From an uncultured Methylococcales bacterium (GTDB lineage Bacteria; Pseudomonadota; Gammaproteobacteria; Methylococcales; Methylomonadaceae): DNA of 53,498 nucleotides. The DNA is taken from assembly GCA_903902705.1 (NCBI GenBank), contig CAIUVX010000128.1, forward strand, positions 1-53,498, written 5' to 3'. Below the pieces are notes generated by a model. The model was not told the DNA's origin. It did no database searches and saw only the letters and a program-made list of their open reading frames with translations. Shown piece after piece: positions 41,509 through 52,570 of this stretch; the stretch's first letter is position 1; each line of letters begins with the position of its first letter. The position numbers and the translations under genes were made by a program.

Positions 41509-42233
41509 TTACTGGGATAGTCGTCGCCTTACATCAAGAACTTGGAACGCTAACGACTCAGAAAATCGTTAAGGGTCAGTGCGTGTTTCTGACTAAAACG
41601 CTGGTCTTAGTCTATTCAGGTGCAGGTGAAAGCAATGCCGAAGCCTCCGCGAAACTATTAATTGCCCAAGGCGCGACTCGACTCATTAGTTGGGGTTGCG
41701 CTGGTGCGTTAAGTGCGGGCTTACAATCGGGTGATTTAGTATTAGCCGATACGTTAATTACCGCCGAAGGCGAGACTATTACTGTAAATGCGGATTGGCA
41801 TCAGCACGTTAAAGCTGTGCTAGAAAAATTAGCCTGTGAATCAAAATTCGCGCTCCGTTGTGGTGTTTTGCTAGAAAGTAAGACCCTCGTTTCCACTAGC
41901 CACGATAAACAACACAAACACCAACAAACTAAAGCCATCGCCTTAGACATGGAAAGCGTTGCTATTGCCAAAGTCGCACAACATCACGCCCTGCCCTTTC
42001 TTGCCATTCGCGCCATTGCCGACCCTGTGACGATGGATTTGCCCAAAGCAGTCAGTCATGCACTTAATGAACAAGGCGATGTGCAACTGGGCAAATTATT
42101 AAAATACTTGCTGTGGCATCCTTCCGAATCAAAGGGATTGCTGATTCTCGGTCAACAGTTTAATGCCGCAAAACACACCCTAAAATTAGTTGCTAAAGAA
42201 CTTGAGCAGCTTATCACTCCTAAAACCGCATGA
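41505..42233 (+). CDS. hpnG: hopanoid nucleosidase/phosphorylase HpnG
   Basis: HpnG removes adenine from adenosylhopane to give ribosylhopane. The 242-residue protein shows the nucleoside phosphorylase fold: GIVVALHQELGTLTTQ at the start, SGAGESNAEASAKLLIAQGA and WGCAGALSAGLQSGDLVLAD, and ALDMESVAIAKVAQ, which holds the Met-Glu-Ser ribose-binding motif. The start is GTG at 41505, sharing bases with the shc TGA. It overlaps hpnN by four bases. Confidence 0.93.
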   Translation: MITGIVVALHQELGTLTTQKIVKGQCVFLTKTLVLVYSGAGESNAEASAKLLIAQGATRLISWGCAGALSAGLQSGDLVLADTLITAEGETITVNADWHQHVKAVLEKLACESKFALRCGVLLESKTLVSTSHDKQHKHQQTKAIALDMESVAIAKVAQHHALPFLAIRAIADPVTMDLPKAVSHALNEQGDVQLGKLLKYLLWHPSESKGLLILGQQFNAAKHTLKLVAKELEQLITPKTA

Positions 42234-44851
42234 CTAAAAAGCAACACCATTCTTCTTTTTTAGATAAGTTAATTCACTGGTGCGAGCGGCAAATTATTCG
42301 CTTTCCGTGGACGTTTCTGTGCGTGACCCTGCTGTTATGCAGCGGTACAGGGTATTATGTATATAACCACTTACCTGTGGATACTAATACCGCCAATATG
42401 TTGTCGCCTGATTTGCCATTTCAGCAAAATCAACGGCGATTAGATACTGCGTTTCCTGAAGATGCAGTGACCAACGTGTTCGTGGTGGAATCCAACACGC
42501 CCGAAGAAACCGCGCAAGCGGCTGTTAAGCTCACAGCGTTATTGAGTAAAGAAAAAGACCGATTCCAGTCAGTCTATATTCCCACCGAAAATGCGTTTTT
42601 TCAGCAACACGCCTTGTTGTACTTGGATACCGCTGATCTTGAAACCTTAGCGAAAAAACTCACCGATGCACAGCCGTTCATTGGGCATTTAGCACAAAAT
42701 TATTCGCTGGATGGTTTGTTTGAAATCATCTCGCTCGCGCTTAATAAGCGTGATGAAAATTTGCCGATGGACTTGAATCCATTATTACTGGCAATCGATA
42801 ACAACTTAACACAACAGATTACAGGGCAATCACAGGCGTTATCGTGGCAAACGTTATTGGCAGATAACAAGCTCACGGTCGATACCAAACGCATTATTGT
42901 GATTGCTAAACCCATATTACATTTTGATGCCATGCTGCCCGCTGAGTTAGCGCAAACTGCCGCTCATGCCGCCGCTAATAGCATCATGAGCGAGAATACA
43001 GCGGTTAAAATTCGCATTACAGGCGAACCTGCGTTAGAGCATGAAGAATTAGAAAGCGTCACTTATGGTGCGCAACTTGCGGGTATTGCGTCATTGATTT
43101 TAGTATTCGTGGTGCAGTGGGTCGGTTTTCGCTCCTTCAAACTGCTCATCATTACTTATATCGTGCTAATAATGGGTTTAGTGTTCACCGCAGGTTTTGC
43201 CGCAATCACTGTCGGGCATTTGAATATTATTTCTATCGCATTTGCCAGTTTATACATTGGTCTGGGCGTGGATTATGCCGTGCATATTTGTTTGTATTAT
43301 CGAGACCGACGGGTACGCGGTTACAGTAATATCGACTCCATACACCACAGTATGAGCGGCGTTGGCTCATCGTTGTTTTTGTGTGCGATGACCACGGCAC
43401 TGGGTTTTTTAGCCTTTATTCCGACCGATTATTCAGGGGTTTCTGAGTTAGGTGTTATTTCAGGCGGTGGTATTTTTATTGGTTTACTGATTTCGGTCAC
43501 AGTATTGCCTGCCTTGTTGTGCGTGATGCCTGTTAATAATCCTAAACCGATAAAATCAGCCTTTGCACCGCATTGGGTAGTCACTTTTCCGTTTCATTAT
43601 TCGACACCGATACGCATTATTTCGATATTGCTGGGTATCGGCTCGTGTGTGGTGTTAACTAATCTGACTTTTGATTCTAATCCCATTAATTTGCGTAACC
43701 CACAAAGTGAATCGGTTTCGACCATTAAAGAGCTGTTGAAATCTAAAAATGATTCACCGTTTGCAGTCAATGCCTTGGCTAACTCACTGGATGAAGCCAA
43801 TAAGTTAGCGGAAAAAATGGGTAAATTATCGGCTGTGCATGACGCTATTACCCTGTCGAGTTTCGTCGCTGAACAGCAAGAAGAAAAACTGACCATTCTC
43901 GATGATTTGAATTTAATGCTAGGTAATCAATTAAAAAACTTTGATACCACGCTGAACAACGATAATCAAAAAGCCGCATTGATTAAATTCAATGATGAAC
44001 TGAAAAAAGCCATTGCTGAAAAATCGCCCAACGCACCGCTTGCCACGTTACAACAACTGCAACAACACGTTGAAGCATTTTTAGCGCAAGCGGATAAATC
44101 GCCCAATCCGGCAGCGAGTTATACGCAATTAGAAAAAAACGTACTGGGTTTACTGCCCTTTACAATGGAACGCTTAAGAACCAGCTTAACTGCTAGCGAA
44201 TTTGATTTAAATGACATTCCTGCTGATATTAAATCGCATTGGTTAAGTGCGGATGGACTGTATCGAATACTGATTAGTCCTGAAAAAGACCAAAACGACC
44301 CTGATAATCAGCGCGAATTTGTCACCCAAGTGCAGAGCGTTGATAACAATGTATCTGGCTTACCCATTGCTAACCAAGCGGGTGGTGATGCGGTAGTGGG
44401 TGCGTTCGTGCAAGCCTTTGGCAGTGCATTCACGGTAATTTCATTGTTATTGTGGGCAATTTATCGCAACTTTAAACACATGAGCTTAGTGATTGCCCCG
44501 TTGTTACTTGCCGCATTATTAACAGGTGCAACTAACGTATTACTGGATAACCCGTTTAACTTTGCCAACGTTATCGCCCTACCGTTATTGCTAGGCATGG
44601 GTATCGACAGCAGTATTTTAATCATGCACCGCCTACATTTTAATGTCCATGAAGATGAGAACTTACTGCACAGCAGCACCACACGCGGCATTATTTTCAG
44701 CTCAATAACGACACTGTGTAGTTTTTCCAGTTTGTCGTTTACTTCGCATCAAGGTATGGCAAGCATGGGATTATTACTGTCCATAGGCTTATTTTTTACT
44801 GTGATTTGCTCGTTAATTGTATTGCCTGCGTTTAGCGGCAAACGGGTTTAA
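42230..44851 (+). CDS. hpnN: hopanoid RND transporter HpnN
   Basis: HpnN is an inner-membrane RND-family exporter required for moving hopanoids to the outer membrane. The 873-residue protein has two similar halves. Each has one helix (about 22-42; about 460-480), a large periplasmic domain, and a bundle of five helices (about 275-430; about 715-865). The loop sequences ASLYIGLGVDYAVHICLYYR and LLLGMGIDSSILIMHRLHF are the paired transmembrane-4 motifs of the family, with Asp residues near the proton path. Genes for HpnM and MlaA on the other strand may provide the periplasmic part. Confidence 0.95.
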   Translation: MTKKQHHSSFLDKLIHWCERQIIRFPWTFLCVTLLLCSGTGYYVYNHLPVDTNTANMLSPDLPFQQNQRRLDTAFPEDAVTNVFVVESNTPEETAQAAVKLTALLSKEKDRFQSVYIPTENAFFQQHALLYLDTADLETLAKKLTDAQPFIGHLAQNYSLDGLFEIISLALNKRDENLPMDLNPLLLAIDNNLTQQITGQSQALSWQTLLADNKLTVDTKRIIVIAKPILHFDAMLPAELAQTAAHAAANSIMSENTAVKIRITGEPALEHEELESVTYGAQLAGIASLILVFVVQWVGFRSFKLLIITYIVLIMGLVFTAGFAAITVGHLNIISIAFASLYIGLGVDYAVHICLYYRDRRVRGYSNIDSIHHSMSGVGSSLFLCAMTTALGFLAFIPTDYSGVSELGVISGGGIFIGLLISVTVLPALLCVMPVNNPKPIKSAFAPHWVVTFPFHYSTPIRIISILLGIGSCVVLTNLTFDSNPINLRNPQSESVSTIKELLKSKNDSPFAVNALANSLDEANKLAEKMGKLSAVHDAITLSSFVAEQQEEKLTILDDLNLMLGNQLKNFDTTLNNDNQKAALIKFNDELKKAIAEKSPNAPLATLQQLQQHVEAFLAQADKSPNPAASYTQLEKNVLGLLPFTMERLRTSLTASEFDLNDIPADIKSHWLSADGLYRILISPEKDQNDPDNQREFVTQVQSVDNNVSGLPIANQAGGDAVVGAFVQAFGSAFTVISLLLWAIYRNFKHMSLVIAPLLLAALLTGATNVLLDNPFNFANVIALPLLLGMGIDSSILIMHRLHFNVHEDENLLHSSTTRGIIFSSITTLCSFSSLSFTSHQGMASMGLLLSIGLFFTVICSLIVLPAFSGKRV

Positions 44852-44890
44852 TACCTACGATTTTTTTGATTTTACTTTTGAACCAAACTT

Positions 44891-46270
44891 ATGACTTTTA
44901 GCATCGCCAACCTCCTTACTGAACACGCTACCGATAAATTTGAACTGTATGAACAGTATTTGAATAATCAAATGGTGCGCGTGTTAAAAACCATTGGTTA
45001 TGACCGCCACTATAAACGTGCGCTTGGGCAGTATTTGTATGACCAAGACGGCACTGAGTATTTAGATTTGCTCAGTGGTTTTGGTGTGTTTGCCATTGGA
45101 CGTAATCATCCGACTGTGATTGAAGCGTTAAAAGAAACACTGACATTGGAAATGCCTAACTTAGTGCAGTTGGATGTGTCGATATTGAGCGGTTTATTAG
45201 GACGGGAAATATTAAAAACCACGCCTGATAATTTGGACAAAATATTTTTCTGTAACTCAGGCACAGAAGCGGTGGAAGCGGCGATTAAATTCGCCAGATA
45301 CACCACGAAACGCGACAAAATTGTCTATTGTGAACACGGCTATCACGGTTTAACAATGGGTTCATTGTCATTGAATGGTGAAAATATTTTCCGTGAAGGC
45401 TTTGGTTCATTATTGCCGAATTGCAGTGCTGTGCCTTTTAATGACATCGAAGCCTTAGAACGTGCATTGAGTGGCAAAGACGTTGCCGCGTTTATCGTTG
45501 AGCCTGTGCAGGGCAAAGGCGTAAACGTTCCCGATGATAATTATCTGCCCGAAGTCGAGCGTTTATGTAAAAAATACGGCACGCTGTTCGTTGCCGATGA
45601 GGTACAAACAGGCTTAGGTCGCACAGGTAAATTCTGGGCGTGTGAACATTGGGGCGTGCAACCTGACATGATTTGTATGGCAAAAGCTCTATCAGGTGGT
45701 TTTGTGCCTGTCGGTGCAGTGGCTATGACGCATAAAATCATGGACACCGTTTATAACCGCATGGACAGAGCGGTAGTGCATGGTTCGACCTTTGCTAAAA
45801 ACAATATGGCAATGGCGGCAGGTTTAGCGACCCTGCACGTTATGGAACAAGAAAAGCTGGTGGAAAACAGCATGACGGTCGGCACGGATATTATTAACAG
45901 CCTAAATGCCTTAGCCCCTAAATATGAATTCTTAAAAGAAGCACGCGGTAAAGGCATGATGATTGCCATTGAATTTCATGCCCCAAAAAGTTTAACCCTA
46001 CGCGCAGGTTGGACGATGATAGAAGCGGCGAATAAAGGCTTGTTCTGCCAAATGATTACTATCCCGTTATTTAAAGAGCAGCACATTCTGACGCAAGTGG
46101 CAGGACACGGTATGAACGTAGTCAAATTATTGCCGCCATTGAATTTAACGCAAAAAGACCGCGATCATATTGTTAGCTCATTTGATAAAACCATTGCCGA
46201 CACCCATAAAATTTCAGGTGCGATCTGGGATTTAGGTAAAAATTTGGCAGGTCACGCATTAAAAAAATAA
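44891..46270 (+). CDS. hpnO: hopanoid aminotransferase HpnO
   Basis: This class III aminotransferase converts the oxidised ribosylhopane end to the C-35 amine, giving aminobacteriohopanetriol, a precursor of the aminopolyols typical of methanotrophs. The 459-residue protein has CNSGTEAVEAAIKFAR, EHGYHGLTMGSLSLNG, DEVQTGLGRTGKFW (236-249) and PLP-binding Lys265 in MICMAKALSGGF. It stands 39 bp after hpnN in the hopanoid operon, which separates it from the argD/ectB relatives it resembles. Confidence 0.92.
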   Translation: MTFSIANLLTEHATDKFELYEQYLNNQMVRVLKTIGYDRHYKRALGQYLYDQDGTEYLDLLSGFGVFAIGRNHPTVIEALKETLTLEMPNLVQLDVSILSGLLGREILKTTPDNLDKIFFCNSGTEAVEAAIKFARYTTKRDKIVYCEHGYHGLTMGSLSLNGENIFREGFGSLLPNCSAVPFNDIEALERALSGKDVAAFIVEPVQGKGVNVPDDNYLPEVERLCKKYGTLFVADEVQTGLGRTGKFWACEHWGVQPDMICMAKALSGGFVPVGAVAMTHKIMDTVYNRMDRAVVHGSTFAKNNMAMAAGLATLHVMEQEKLVENSMTVGTDIINSLNALAPKYEFLKEARGKGMMIAIEFHAPKSLTLRAGWTMIEAANKGLFCQMITIPLFKEQHILTQVAGHGMNVVKLLPPLNLTQKDRDHIVSSFDKTIADTHKISGAIWDLGKNLAGHALKK

Positions 46271-46281
46271 GGAATATGACT

Positions 46282-46638
46282 ATGAAAAAATTATTTCTCT
46301 TTAGCCTGTTGCTTTGGTCTTTATGCCAAACTTGTATGGTAGACGCGCACGCGGTGGTTACTAATTATTCATTAAAAGTCACGCCGATTCATGCGAACCA
46401 AGAAAGCAAAGTAGAGCTGTCTTTTAATTCCAAAGTAGAACTGGGTTTATCGCAACTGTTTTTAGTCAGTAAAGGTGATAAACATCAATTATTGTCAGCA
46501 GTTAATGGCGAGAAACAAGGGCAGATTATTATCACTGTGCCTCCCTTAGCTACTGGTGATTATGCGATTCGTCTGAAAGTATTTGCCGCTGATGGGCATT
46601 TAACCGAAGACTTGATTCATTTTACCGTTACCCCCTAG
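46282..46638 (+). CDS. copC: CopC-like periplasmic copper-binding protein
   Basis: The 118-residue protein has a signal peptide ending near VDAHA. The mature chain probably begins at His or Ala-His and has a CopC-type beta barrel, including FNSKVELGLSQLFLV, PLATGDYAIRLKVFAADGHL and IHFTV. The N-terminal His and the DGH-type block resemble the Cu(II) site of CopC. An ATG six bases upstream (46276) is too close to the AAGGA site, so 46282 is chosen. It pairs with the adjacent CopD gene and is embedded between hpnO and dxs. Confidence 0.85.
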   Translation: MKKLFLFSLLLWSLCQTCMVDAHAVVTNYSLKVTPIHANQESKVELSFNSKVELGLSQLFLVSKGDKHQLLSAVNGEKQGQIIITVPPLATGDYAIRLKVFAADGHLTEDLIHFTVTP

Positions 46639-46647
46639 GTTATTGTC

Positions 46648-48297
46648 ATGGCAGGTATTGCAGATTTTCTCGACTCTTTAATTGGTGGCTTTGACCTGAT
46701 TTGCTATGCGTTAGCAATCGGCAGCCTATTCTGGGGCTTGTTTTTATTGCGTCCGTGGTTGGAGCAGGACAAGTTTAATCCAATGTTAATGGAAAAAACC
46801 ATTACCTTGTTATACAAAGGCGGTTTTTGGTTAGCGGCTGCACAGGCATTTAAGGTGCTGCTTAAAATTTGGTTGATGACAGCTGTGTTGGAACGATGGC
46901 CGTTTCCTGAATTCGCCGAGACTACGCAATTTATCGGTGGGCTGATTCGCACTGCGTTGAGTTTAGTATTGGCAGGCTATGTTTATCAGGTATTGCGTCA
47001 TCACCCCTATTCCAAACAACATTGGATTACAGCTGGCATTGTCGCCTTGCCGATGATTATTTCAGGCGCATGGTTAATTCATGGTGCGGGACGTTTTGAA
47101 AATCAATATTTTTTGATGACGTTCACCGTGTTCCACCAATTAGCCGCTGCCGCGTGGATAGGTGGCGTGTTCCAACTGGTTAATCTGTGGTTGTTACGCG
47201 AAAAACAACAGGTATCGGCTGACTGCTGGCCTTTATTACTGGAACGTTTTTCCAAGTTTGGCATGGTGTCTGTGGTGGCGATTTTAATTTCAGGTGTACT
47301 GACAACCTTACAGTATATCGACACTTGGAATGGTTTCATTGGTACAGGCTACGGTAATTTATTACTGGTAAAAATCTGCTTAATGGCACTCGCGTTAGGC
47401 TTTGCCTATCTCAATAAATCCGCTGTTGTTGCGTATAGATTAACAGGTGACAGCTACGCATTAAACAACCGTGTACCGTATTACATTGAAGCAGAAACCT
47501 TTGTTTTAATTACCTTATTGTTTACTGCCGCCAGTTTAGCCTCACAACCACCTGCTATTGATATTGCGCATCTAACTGCAAGTTGGCAAGAAGTGTTAAA
47601 CACCTTCGCACCGCAAATTCCACAAATCAGCTCACCCACGCACACTGCGTTACTGGCGGGTGAAGCGGGACGAGTTGCTATTATTAACCAAACACCCTCA
47701 ATGGCGGCGACTGAATGGTCAAACTACAATCACAATATTTCAGGTATATTCCTCACCACCATGAGCTTTTTTGCGATGGTGTCGTATATGAAATTGGCGG
47801 AAACTAATAAATATGTTGGCTTGAGCAAATATTGGCCTGTCGGTTTTTTCTGCTTAGGTATCTTCTTATTTTTCCGCAGTGATGCTGAAAGCTGGCCCTT
47901 AGGTCCAATTGGTTTTTGGGACAGCACCTTTAATAATGGCGAAGTCTTACAACATCGCATTGCCACCTTACTAGTATTTGTCTTGGGCGTAATTGAACTG
48001 ACAGCACGCGTCAGTAAAAAGCCACACAGCAGATTACCACTCGTATTTCCCGTGTTAGCGGCGTTTGGCGGCTTGATGTTACTGACTCATTCACACGTTG
48101 GTTTTCAACCGAAAAGCGCGTTTTTGATTCAAGTGGGTCACACCACGATGGGCGTGTTTTCATTGATTTTAGCCTGCGGTCGCTGGCTAGAATTAAAGCT
48201 CGATAACCCCAGAAATCGCATTGCTGGTTTTATTTCTGTTGCTGCTCTGTTTCAGATTGGCATTATCTTAATGTTCTATCGCGAACCCCTCTATTAA
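46648..48297 (+). CDS. copD: CopD-domain copper-transport membrane protein
   Basis: This 549-residue polytopic protein has about 12-14 hydrophobic helices. The central region (about 155-300) has the CopD core: [20 protein letters not shown] with the conserved His and the AxxWxGG motif, then [20 protein letters not shown]. The C-terminal half holds extra helices and SEVL-type His sites ([28 protein letters not shown]). CopD is thought to move copper across the inner membrane, taking it from CopC. The stop is one base from the dxs ATG, so all three genes are co-transcribed. Confidence 0.88.
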   Translation: MAGIADFLDSLIGGFDLICYALAIGSLFWGLFLLRPWLEQDKFNPMLMEKTITLLYKGGFWLAAAQAFKVLLKIWLMTAVLERWPFPEFAETTQFIGGLIRTALSLVLAGYVYQVLRHHPYSKQHWITAGIVALPMIISGAWLIHGAGRFENQYFLMTFTVFHQLAAAAWIGGVFQLVNLWLLREKQQVSADCWPLLLERFSKFGMVSVVAILISGVLTTLQYIDTWNGFIGTGYGNLLLVKICLMALALGFAYLNKSAVVAYRLTGDSYALNNRVPYYIEAETFVLITLLFTAASLASQPPAIDIAHLTASWQEVLNTFAPQIPQISSPTHTALLAGEAGRVAIINQTPSMAATEWSNYNHNISGIFLTTMSFFAMVSYMKLAETNKYVGLSKYWPVGFFCLGIFLFFRSDAESWPLGPIGFWDSTFNNGEVLQHRIATLLVFVLGVIELTARVSKKPHSRLPLVFPVLAAFGGLMLLTHSHVGFQPKSAFLIQVGHTTMGVFSLILACGRWLELKLDNPRNRIAGFISVAALFQIGIILMFYREPLY

Positions 48298-48298
48298 T

Positions 48299-50161
48299 AT
48301 GACCACATTACCTATTTATCCACTGCTTGACCAAATTAATACGCCCGCCGATATTCGTAAACTGGGCAAGGCGCAACTCAAGCCGTTAGCGAAAGAACTG
48401 CGGGAGTTTTTAACCCAGTCGGTGAGTGTGTCGGGTGGGCATTTTTCCGCAGGCTTAGGCACAGTGGAATTAACGGTGGCATTGCATTATGTATTCGACA
48501 CGCCGTCGGATCAGTTGGTGTGGGATGTGGGGCATCAAGCCTATCCACATAAGATTTTGACGGGTCGTAAAGACCGTATGACTACCATTCGTACTCGTGA
48601 CGGGGTGTCGGCGTTTCCAAGTCGTGCAGAAAGTGAATACGATGCCTTTGGTGTCGGGCATTCCAGTACTTCAATCAGCGCGGCATTAGGGATGGCAATC
48701 GCGTCTTCGTTGAAAGGTGAAGATAAGCAGATGGTGGCGATTATCGGTGATGGCAGTATCACAGGTGGTATGGCGTTTGAGGCGATGAATCACGCGGGGT
48801 CGATTGATGCCAATTTATTAGTGATTTTGAACGATAACGATATGTCGATTTCACCGCCTGTCGGTGCGATGAGTAATTATTTGACCAAAATTTTGTCGAG
48901 TAAATTTTATTCGTCAATGCGCGTTGAAAGTAAAAAAGCCTTGAGTAAAATGCCCAGCGTGTGGGAATTGGCACGGCGTACTGAAGAACATATCAAAGGC
49001 ATGGTTGTCCCTGGAACATTGTTTGAAGAGCTGGGTTTCAATTATATTGGCCCGATTGATGGGCATGATATGGATATGCTGGTGTCCACCTTAGAGAATC
49101 TAAAAGCCATTTCAGGGCCGCGTTTTCTGCATATTGTCACCAAAAAAGGCAAAGGCTACGCGCCTGCCGAACTTGATCCACTCGCCTATCACGGCGTACC
49201 TGCGTTTGATCCAAGCAAAGATTGTTTGCCCAAATCCGCGCCGTCGCCACATCCGACTTACACGGAAGTATTTGGGCAATGGTTATGCGATATGGCGGCG
49301 GTCGATGAACGCTTATTAGGCATAACGCCTGCCATGCGTGAAGGCTCTGGCTTAGTAAAGTTTTCTGAACAATACCCAAACCGCTATTTTGATGTCGCCA
49401 TTGCCGAACAACACGCGGTGACACTGGCAGCAGGACAAGCCTGTCAAGGCGCGAAACCTGTAGTGGCGATTTATTCTACTTTTTTACAACGCGCCTATGA
49501 CCAGTTGATTCACGATGTCGCCTTGCAAAACTTAGACGTATTATTTGCCTTGGACAGAGCGGGCTTAGTAGGACCTGACGGTCCCACTCATGCAGGCAGT
49601 TTTGACTACAGCTATTTACGCTGCATCCCCAATATGCTCATCATGGCACCTGCCGATGAAAACGAATGTCGGCAAATGTTGACCACAGGTTTTCATCATC
49701 AAGGCCCTGCCTCAGTGCGTTATCCACGCGGCAAAGGCCCTGGAGTTACTGTTGAATCAAGCTTGAGCGAATTAGCCATTGGTAAAGCAGAACTGCGTCA
49801 TCAAGGCTCGCGTATCGCCATACTTGCGTGGGGTAGCATGGTGACACCCGCACTCACCGTCGGCAAACAACTCAATGCTACGGTAGTCAATATGCGCTTT
49901 GTCAAACCGATTGATGAAGCCCTGATTTTAGAACTGGCGAACACTCATGATGTGTTTGTCACCGTGGAAGAAAATGTACTGGCGGGTGGTGCAGGCGAAG
50001 CGGTGAATAGCTTTTTACAAAAACAACGGATTTTAATGCTGGTGTTAGCTATCGGCCTACCCGATAGCTTTGTCGAACAAGGCACACGCGAAGAATTACT
50101 CGCCTTGTGTGGCTTGGATGTGCAAGGAATTTTGACGCAGATTGAGCAGTTTCACGCGTAA
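48299..50161 (+). CDS. dxs: 1-deoxy-D-xylulose-5-phosphate synthase
   Basis: Dxs starts the MEP isoprenoid pathway from pyruvate and glyceraldehyde 3-phosphate. The 620-residue protein has [12 protein letters not shown], the thiamine diphosphate motif [18 protein letters not shown] (150-167) to NDNDMSISP, the catalytic Glu block [16 protein letters not shown], and the transketolase C-terminal domain. Lying at the end of the hopanoid operon, it would raise isoprenoid precursor flow for squalene and hopanoids. It follows copD by one base. Confidence 0.97.
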   Translation: MTTLPIYPLLDQINTPADIRKLGKAQLKPLAKELREFLTQSVSVSGGHFSAGLGTVELTVALHYVFDTPSDQLVWDVGHQAYPHKILTGRKDRMTTIRTRDGVSAFPSRAESEYDAFGVGHSSTSISAALGMAIASSLKGEDKQMVAIIGDGSITGGMAFEAMNHAGSIDANLLVILNDNDMSISPPVGAMSNYLTKILSSKFYSSMRVESKKALSKMPSVWELARRTEEHIKGMVVPGTLFEELGFNYIGPIDGHDMDMLVSTLENLKAISGPRFLHIVTKKGKGYAPAELDPLAYHGVPAFDPSKDCLPKSAPSPHPTYTEVFGQWLCDMAAVDERLLGITPAMREGSGLVKFSEQYPNRYFDVAIAEQHAVTLAAGQACQGAKPVVAIYSTFLQRAYDQLIHDVALQNLDVLFALDRAGLVGPDGPTHAGSFDYSYLRCIPNMLIMAPADENECRQMLTTGFHHQGPASVRYPRGKGPGVTVESSLSELAIGKAELRHQGSRIAILAWGSMVTPALTVGKQLNATVVNMRFVKPIDEALILELANTHDVFVTVEENVLAGGAGEAVNSFLQKQRILMLVLAIGLPDSFVEQGTREELLALCGLDVQGILTQIEQFHA

Positions 50162-50176
50162 ACAAGAGGATAAACA

Positions 50177-50692
50177 ATGGACAGATTAAGAAATAAAATT
50201 CGTGATATTCCTGACTTTCCCAAACAGGGTATTATTTTTAAAGACATTACCCCGTTGGTCAAAGACCCCGCTACGTTAAGACTTGCAGTGCATTCATTAC
50301 TTCAGCCGTTTTTAGGGCGGGACATTACCGCTGTTGCTGGCATGGAAGCACGCGGTTTTATTTTCGGATCGTTAGTCGCTTGGGAATTAGGGCTACCTTT
50401 TATACCCCTGCGTAAACCAGGAAAACTACCTTACGATGTCCAAAGTGTCTCTTACGATTTGGAATATGGTTCAGCAATGCTCGAAGCGCATATCGATGCA
50501 GTTGATAGCACTGATCGCGTGTTATTAATTGATGATTTATTGGCAACAGGCGGCACCGCAAAAGCCAGTTGTGAATTGATTGAAAAACTAGGTGCTAAAG
50601 TTGAGGCACTTGCGTTTGTGGTGGAGCTAGATTTTCTTGAAGGCAGGGAAAAATTGAAGGGTTACGAAGTGCATTCTTTGCTGCATTTTTGA
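50177..50692 (+). CDS. apt: adenine phosphoribosyltransferase
   Basis: Apt salvages adenine to AMP. The 171-residue protein has the APT start IRDIPDFPKQGIIFKDITPL, the flexible GMEARGFIFGS block, PLRKPGKLPYDV and the PRPP-binding LLIDDLLATGGTA. HpnG in the same operon releases adenine from adenosylhopane, so co-location with apt makes metabolic sense as a salvage step. This link is inferred. An AGAGGATAAAC ribosome site precedes the ATG. Confidence 0.96.
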   Translation: MDRLRNKIRDIPDFPKQGIIFKDITPLVKDPATLRLAVHSLLQPFLGRDITAVAGMEARGFIFGSLVAWELGLPFIPLRKPGKLPYDVQSVSYDLEYGSAMLEAHIDAVDSTDRVLLIDDLLATGGTAKASCELIEKLGAKVEALAFVVELDFLEGREKLKGYEVHSLLHF

Positions 50693-50756
50693 TTTTTTTG
50701 CTTATAGTGAACTCTGAAATCCAGACAGTAGTTTAAGCTATAGCTGGGGCAGTATT

Positions 50757-50853
50757 TGTGATTACAAAACCGTTCGCGCTGAGCCTGTCGAAGCGTGAAT
50801 GTGGTTCGACAAGCTCACCACGAACGGTATCGTTTTATTGTGCTTTAGCTATA
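50757..50853 (+). repeat. CCGTTCG-type MITE-like repeat, copy E
   Basis: TGTGATTACAAAACCGTTCG, CGCTGAGCCTGTCGAAGCG, TGAATGTGGTTCGACAAGCT and CACCACGAACGGTATCG, followed by TTTTATTGTGCTTTAGCTATA, are nearly identical to copy A over the full 97 bp. The agreement from TGTGATT to AGCTATA defines the ends of the unit. Confidence 0.88.
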
Positions 50854-50872
50854 TACTCTGTTTTAAAATCGA

Positions 50873-50941
50873 GGGTAGTGGGTTAAACCTGTTACCTTGG
50901 ATTTAATGACTGCAAGTCCTATAAAGGACTTGCAGTCATTC
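50873..50941 (-). repeat. palindrome-plus-tail repeat, copy 4 (reverse)
   Basis: Read on the plus strand the order is GGGTAGTGGGTTAAACCTGT, TACCTTGGATT and then the stem ATGACTGCAAGTCC-tata-AGGACTTGCAGTCAT. This is the mirror image of copies 1-3, with one compensated base pair change in each arm (G-C to A-type positions), so the stem stays perfect. This suggests that the hairpin, and not its exact sequence, is maintained. Confidence 0.8.
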
Positions 50942-51115
50942 TTAAAAGCAAAAATTCGGCTTCCGCGCGGATTTGTTTATCTGGTGACAATTTTTCCTTG
51001 CGCGTACAAGCAAAGCTTGTACTCCTGCTTGACTGTGGACAGTGACGCGTCGCGTAGTAGACTACCGTCGTATTATCTAATAATTAAGATACACGGATGT
51101 GTATCGATGTGGTGG

Positions 51116-52177
<1,062 letters not shown>

Positions 52178-52196
52178 TTATTTCTCTATAAACAAA

Positions 52197-52226
52197 AAAA
52201 GCCCCTGCCACGAGGGAGGAGCTTTT
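52197..52226 (-). terminator. intrinsic terminator after rpmA
   Basis: On the minus strand AAAAGCTCCT...GGGGCTTTTTTT forms a stem (AAAAGC-CCT arms) followed by a run of seven Ts, 74 bases after the rpmA stop and 22 bases before obgE. It fits a rho-independent terminator that separates the ribosomal protein genes from obgE. Confidence 0.7.
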
Positions 52227-52249
52227 AATAAGTCTTACATTGTCGCTAT

Positions 52250-52290
52250 ATTGATGGGTTTCGCTATGCTTTATCCATCCTACACGCGAC
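52250..52290. repeat. degenerate copy of the bioC-type palindrome
   Basis: TTGATGGGTTTCGCTATGCT followed by TTATCCATCCTAC repeats the right half of the element in bioC (GATGGGTTTCGGCTATCG... CCCATCCTA). The left half is missing. It lies in the rpmA-obgE gap. Confidence 0.6.
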
Positions 52291-52299
52291 AGTATTTTT

Positions 52300-52557
52300 T
52301 TATGCAGCAACAATACTGACAAATTTGCGGTTGTTCGGTCCTTGAACCTTAAAAACCACTTTGCCTTCTGCGGTTGCAAACAAGGTATGGTCTTTACCGA
52401 TACCGACATTAACACCTGCGTGAAAATGCGTGCCACGTTGGCGTACAATGATGTTTCCTGCAAGCACTGATTCACCGCCGAATTTTTTAACGCCTAGGCG
52501 TTTGGCATTTGAGTCGCGTCCATTGCGGGTACTACCGCCAGCTTTCTTATGAGCCAT
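52300..52557 (-). CDS. rpmA: 50S ribosomal protein L27
   Basis: The 85-residue protein begins [20 protein letters not shown], the invariant L27 start that reaches the peptidyl-transferase centre, and continues [20 protein letters not shown]. No N-terminal extension needing proteolysis is present. It follows rplU by 13 bases. Confidence 0.98.
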   Translation of the reverse strand: MAHKKAGGSTRNGRDSNAKRLGVKKFGGESVLAGNIIVRQRGTHFHAGVNVGIGKDHTLFATAEGKVVFKVQGPNNRKFVSIVAA

Positions 52558-52570
52558 TTTAAACTCCTAG

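Larger units (their letters stand above)
50693..51115. other. convergent gap between apt and obgE filled with repeats
   Basis: This 423-bp gap lies between convergent genes. It contains CCGTTCG-type repeat copy E (50757-50853), the palindrome-plus-tail repeat in reverse (50873-50941) and a short GTACAAGC/GCTTGTAC palindrome (51004-51022). No coding frame is supported; the open frames here consist of repeat sequence. The hairpins could end transcription from both sides. Confidence 0.65.

Noticed and set aside
13449-50853. CRISPR-like array from recurring repeats
   Set aside because: The repeats are dispersed palindromes with no regular spacers and no cas genes; no array exists.
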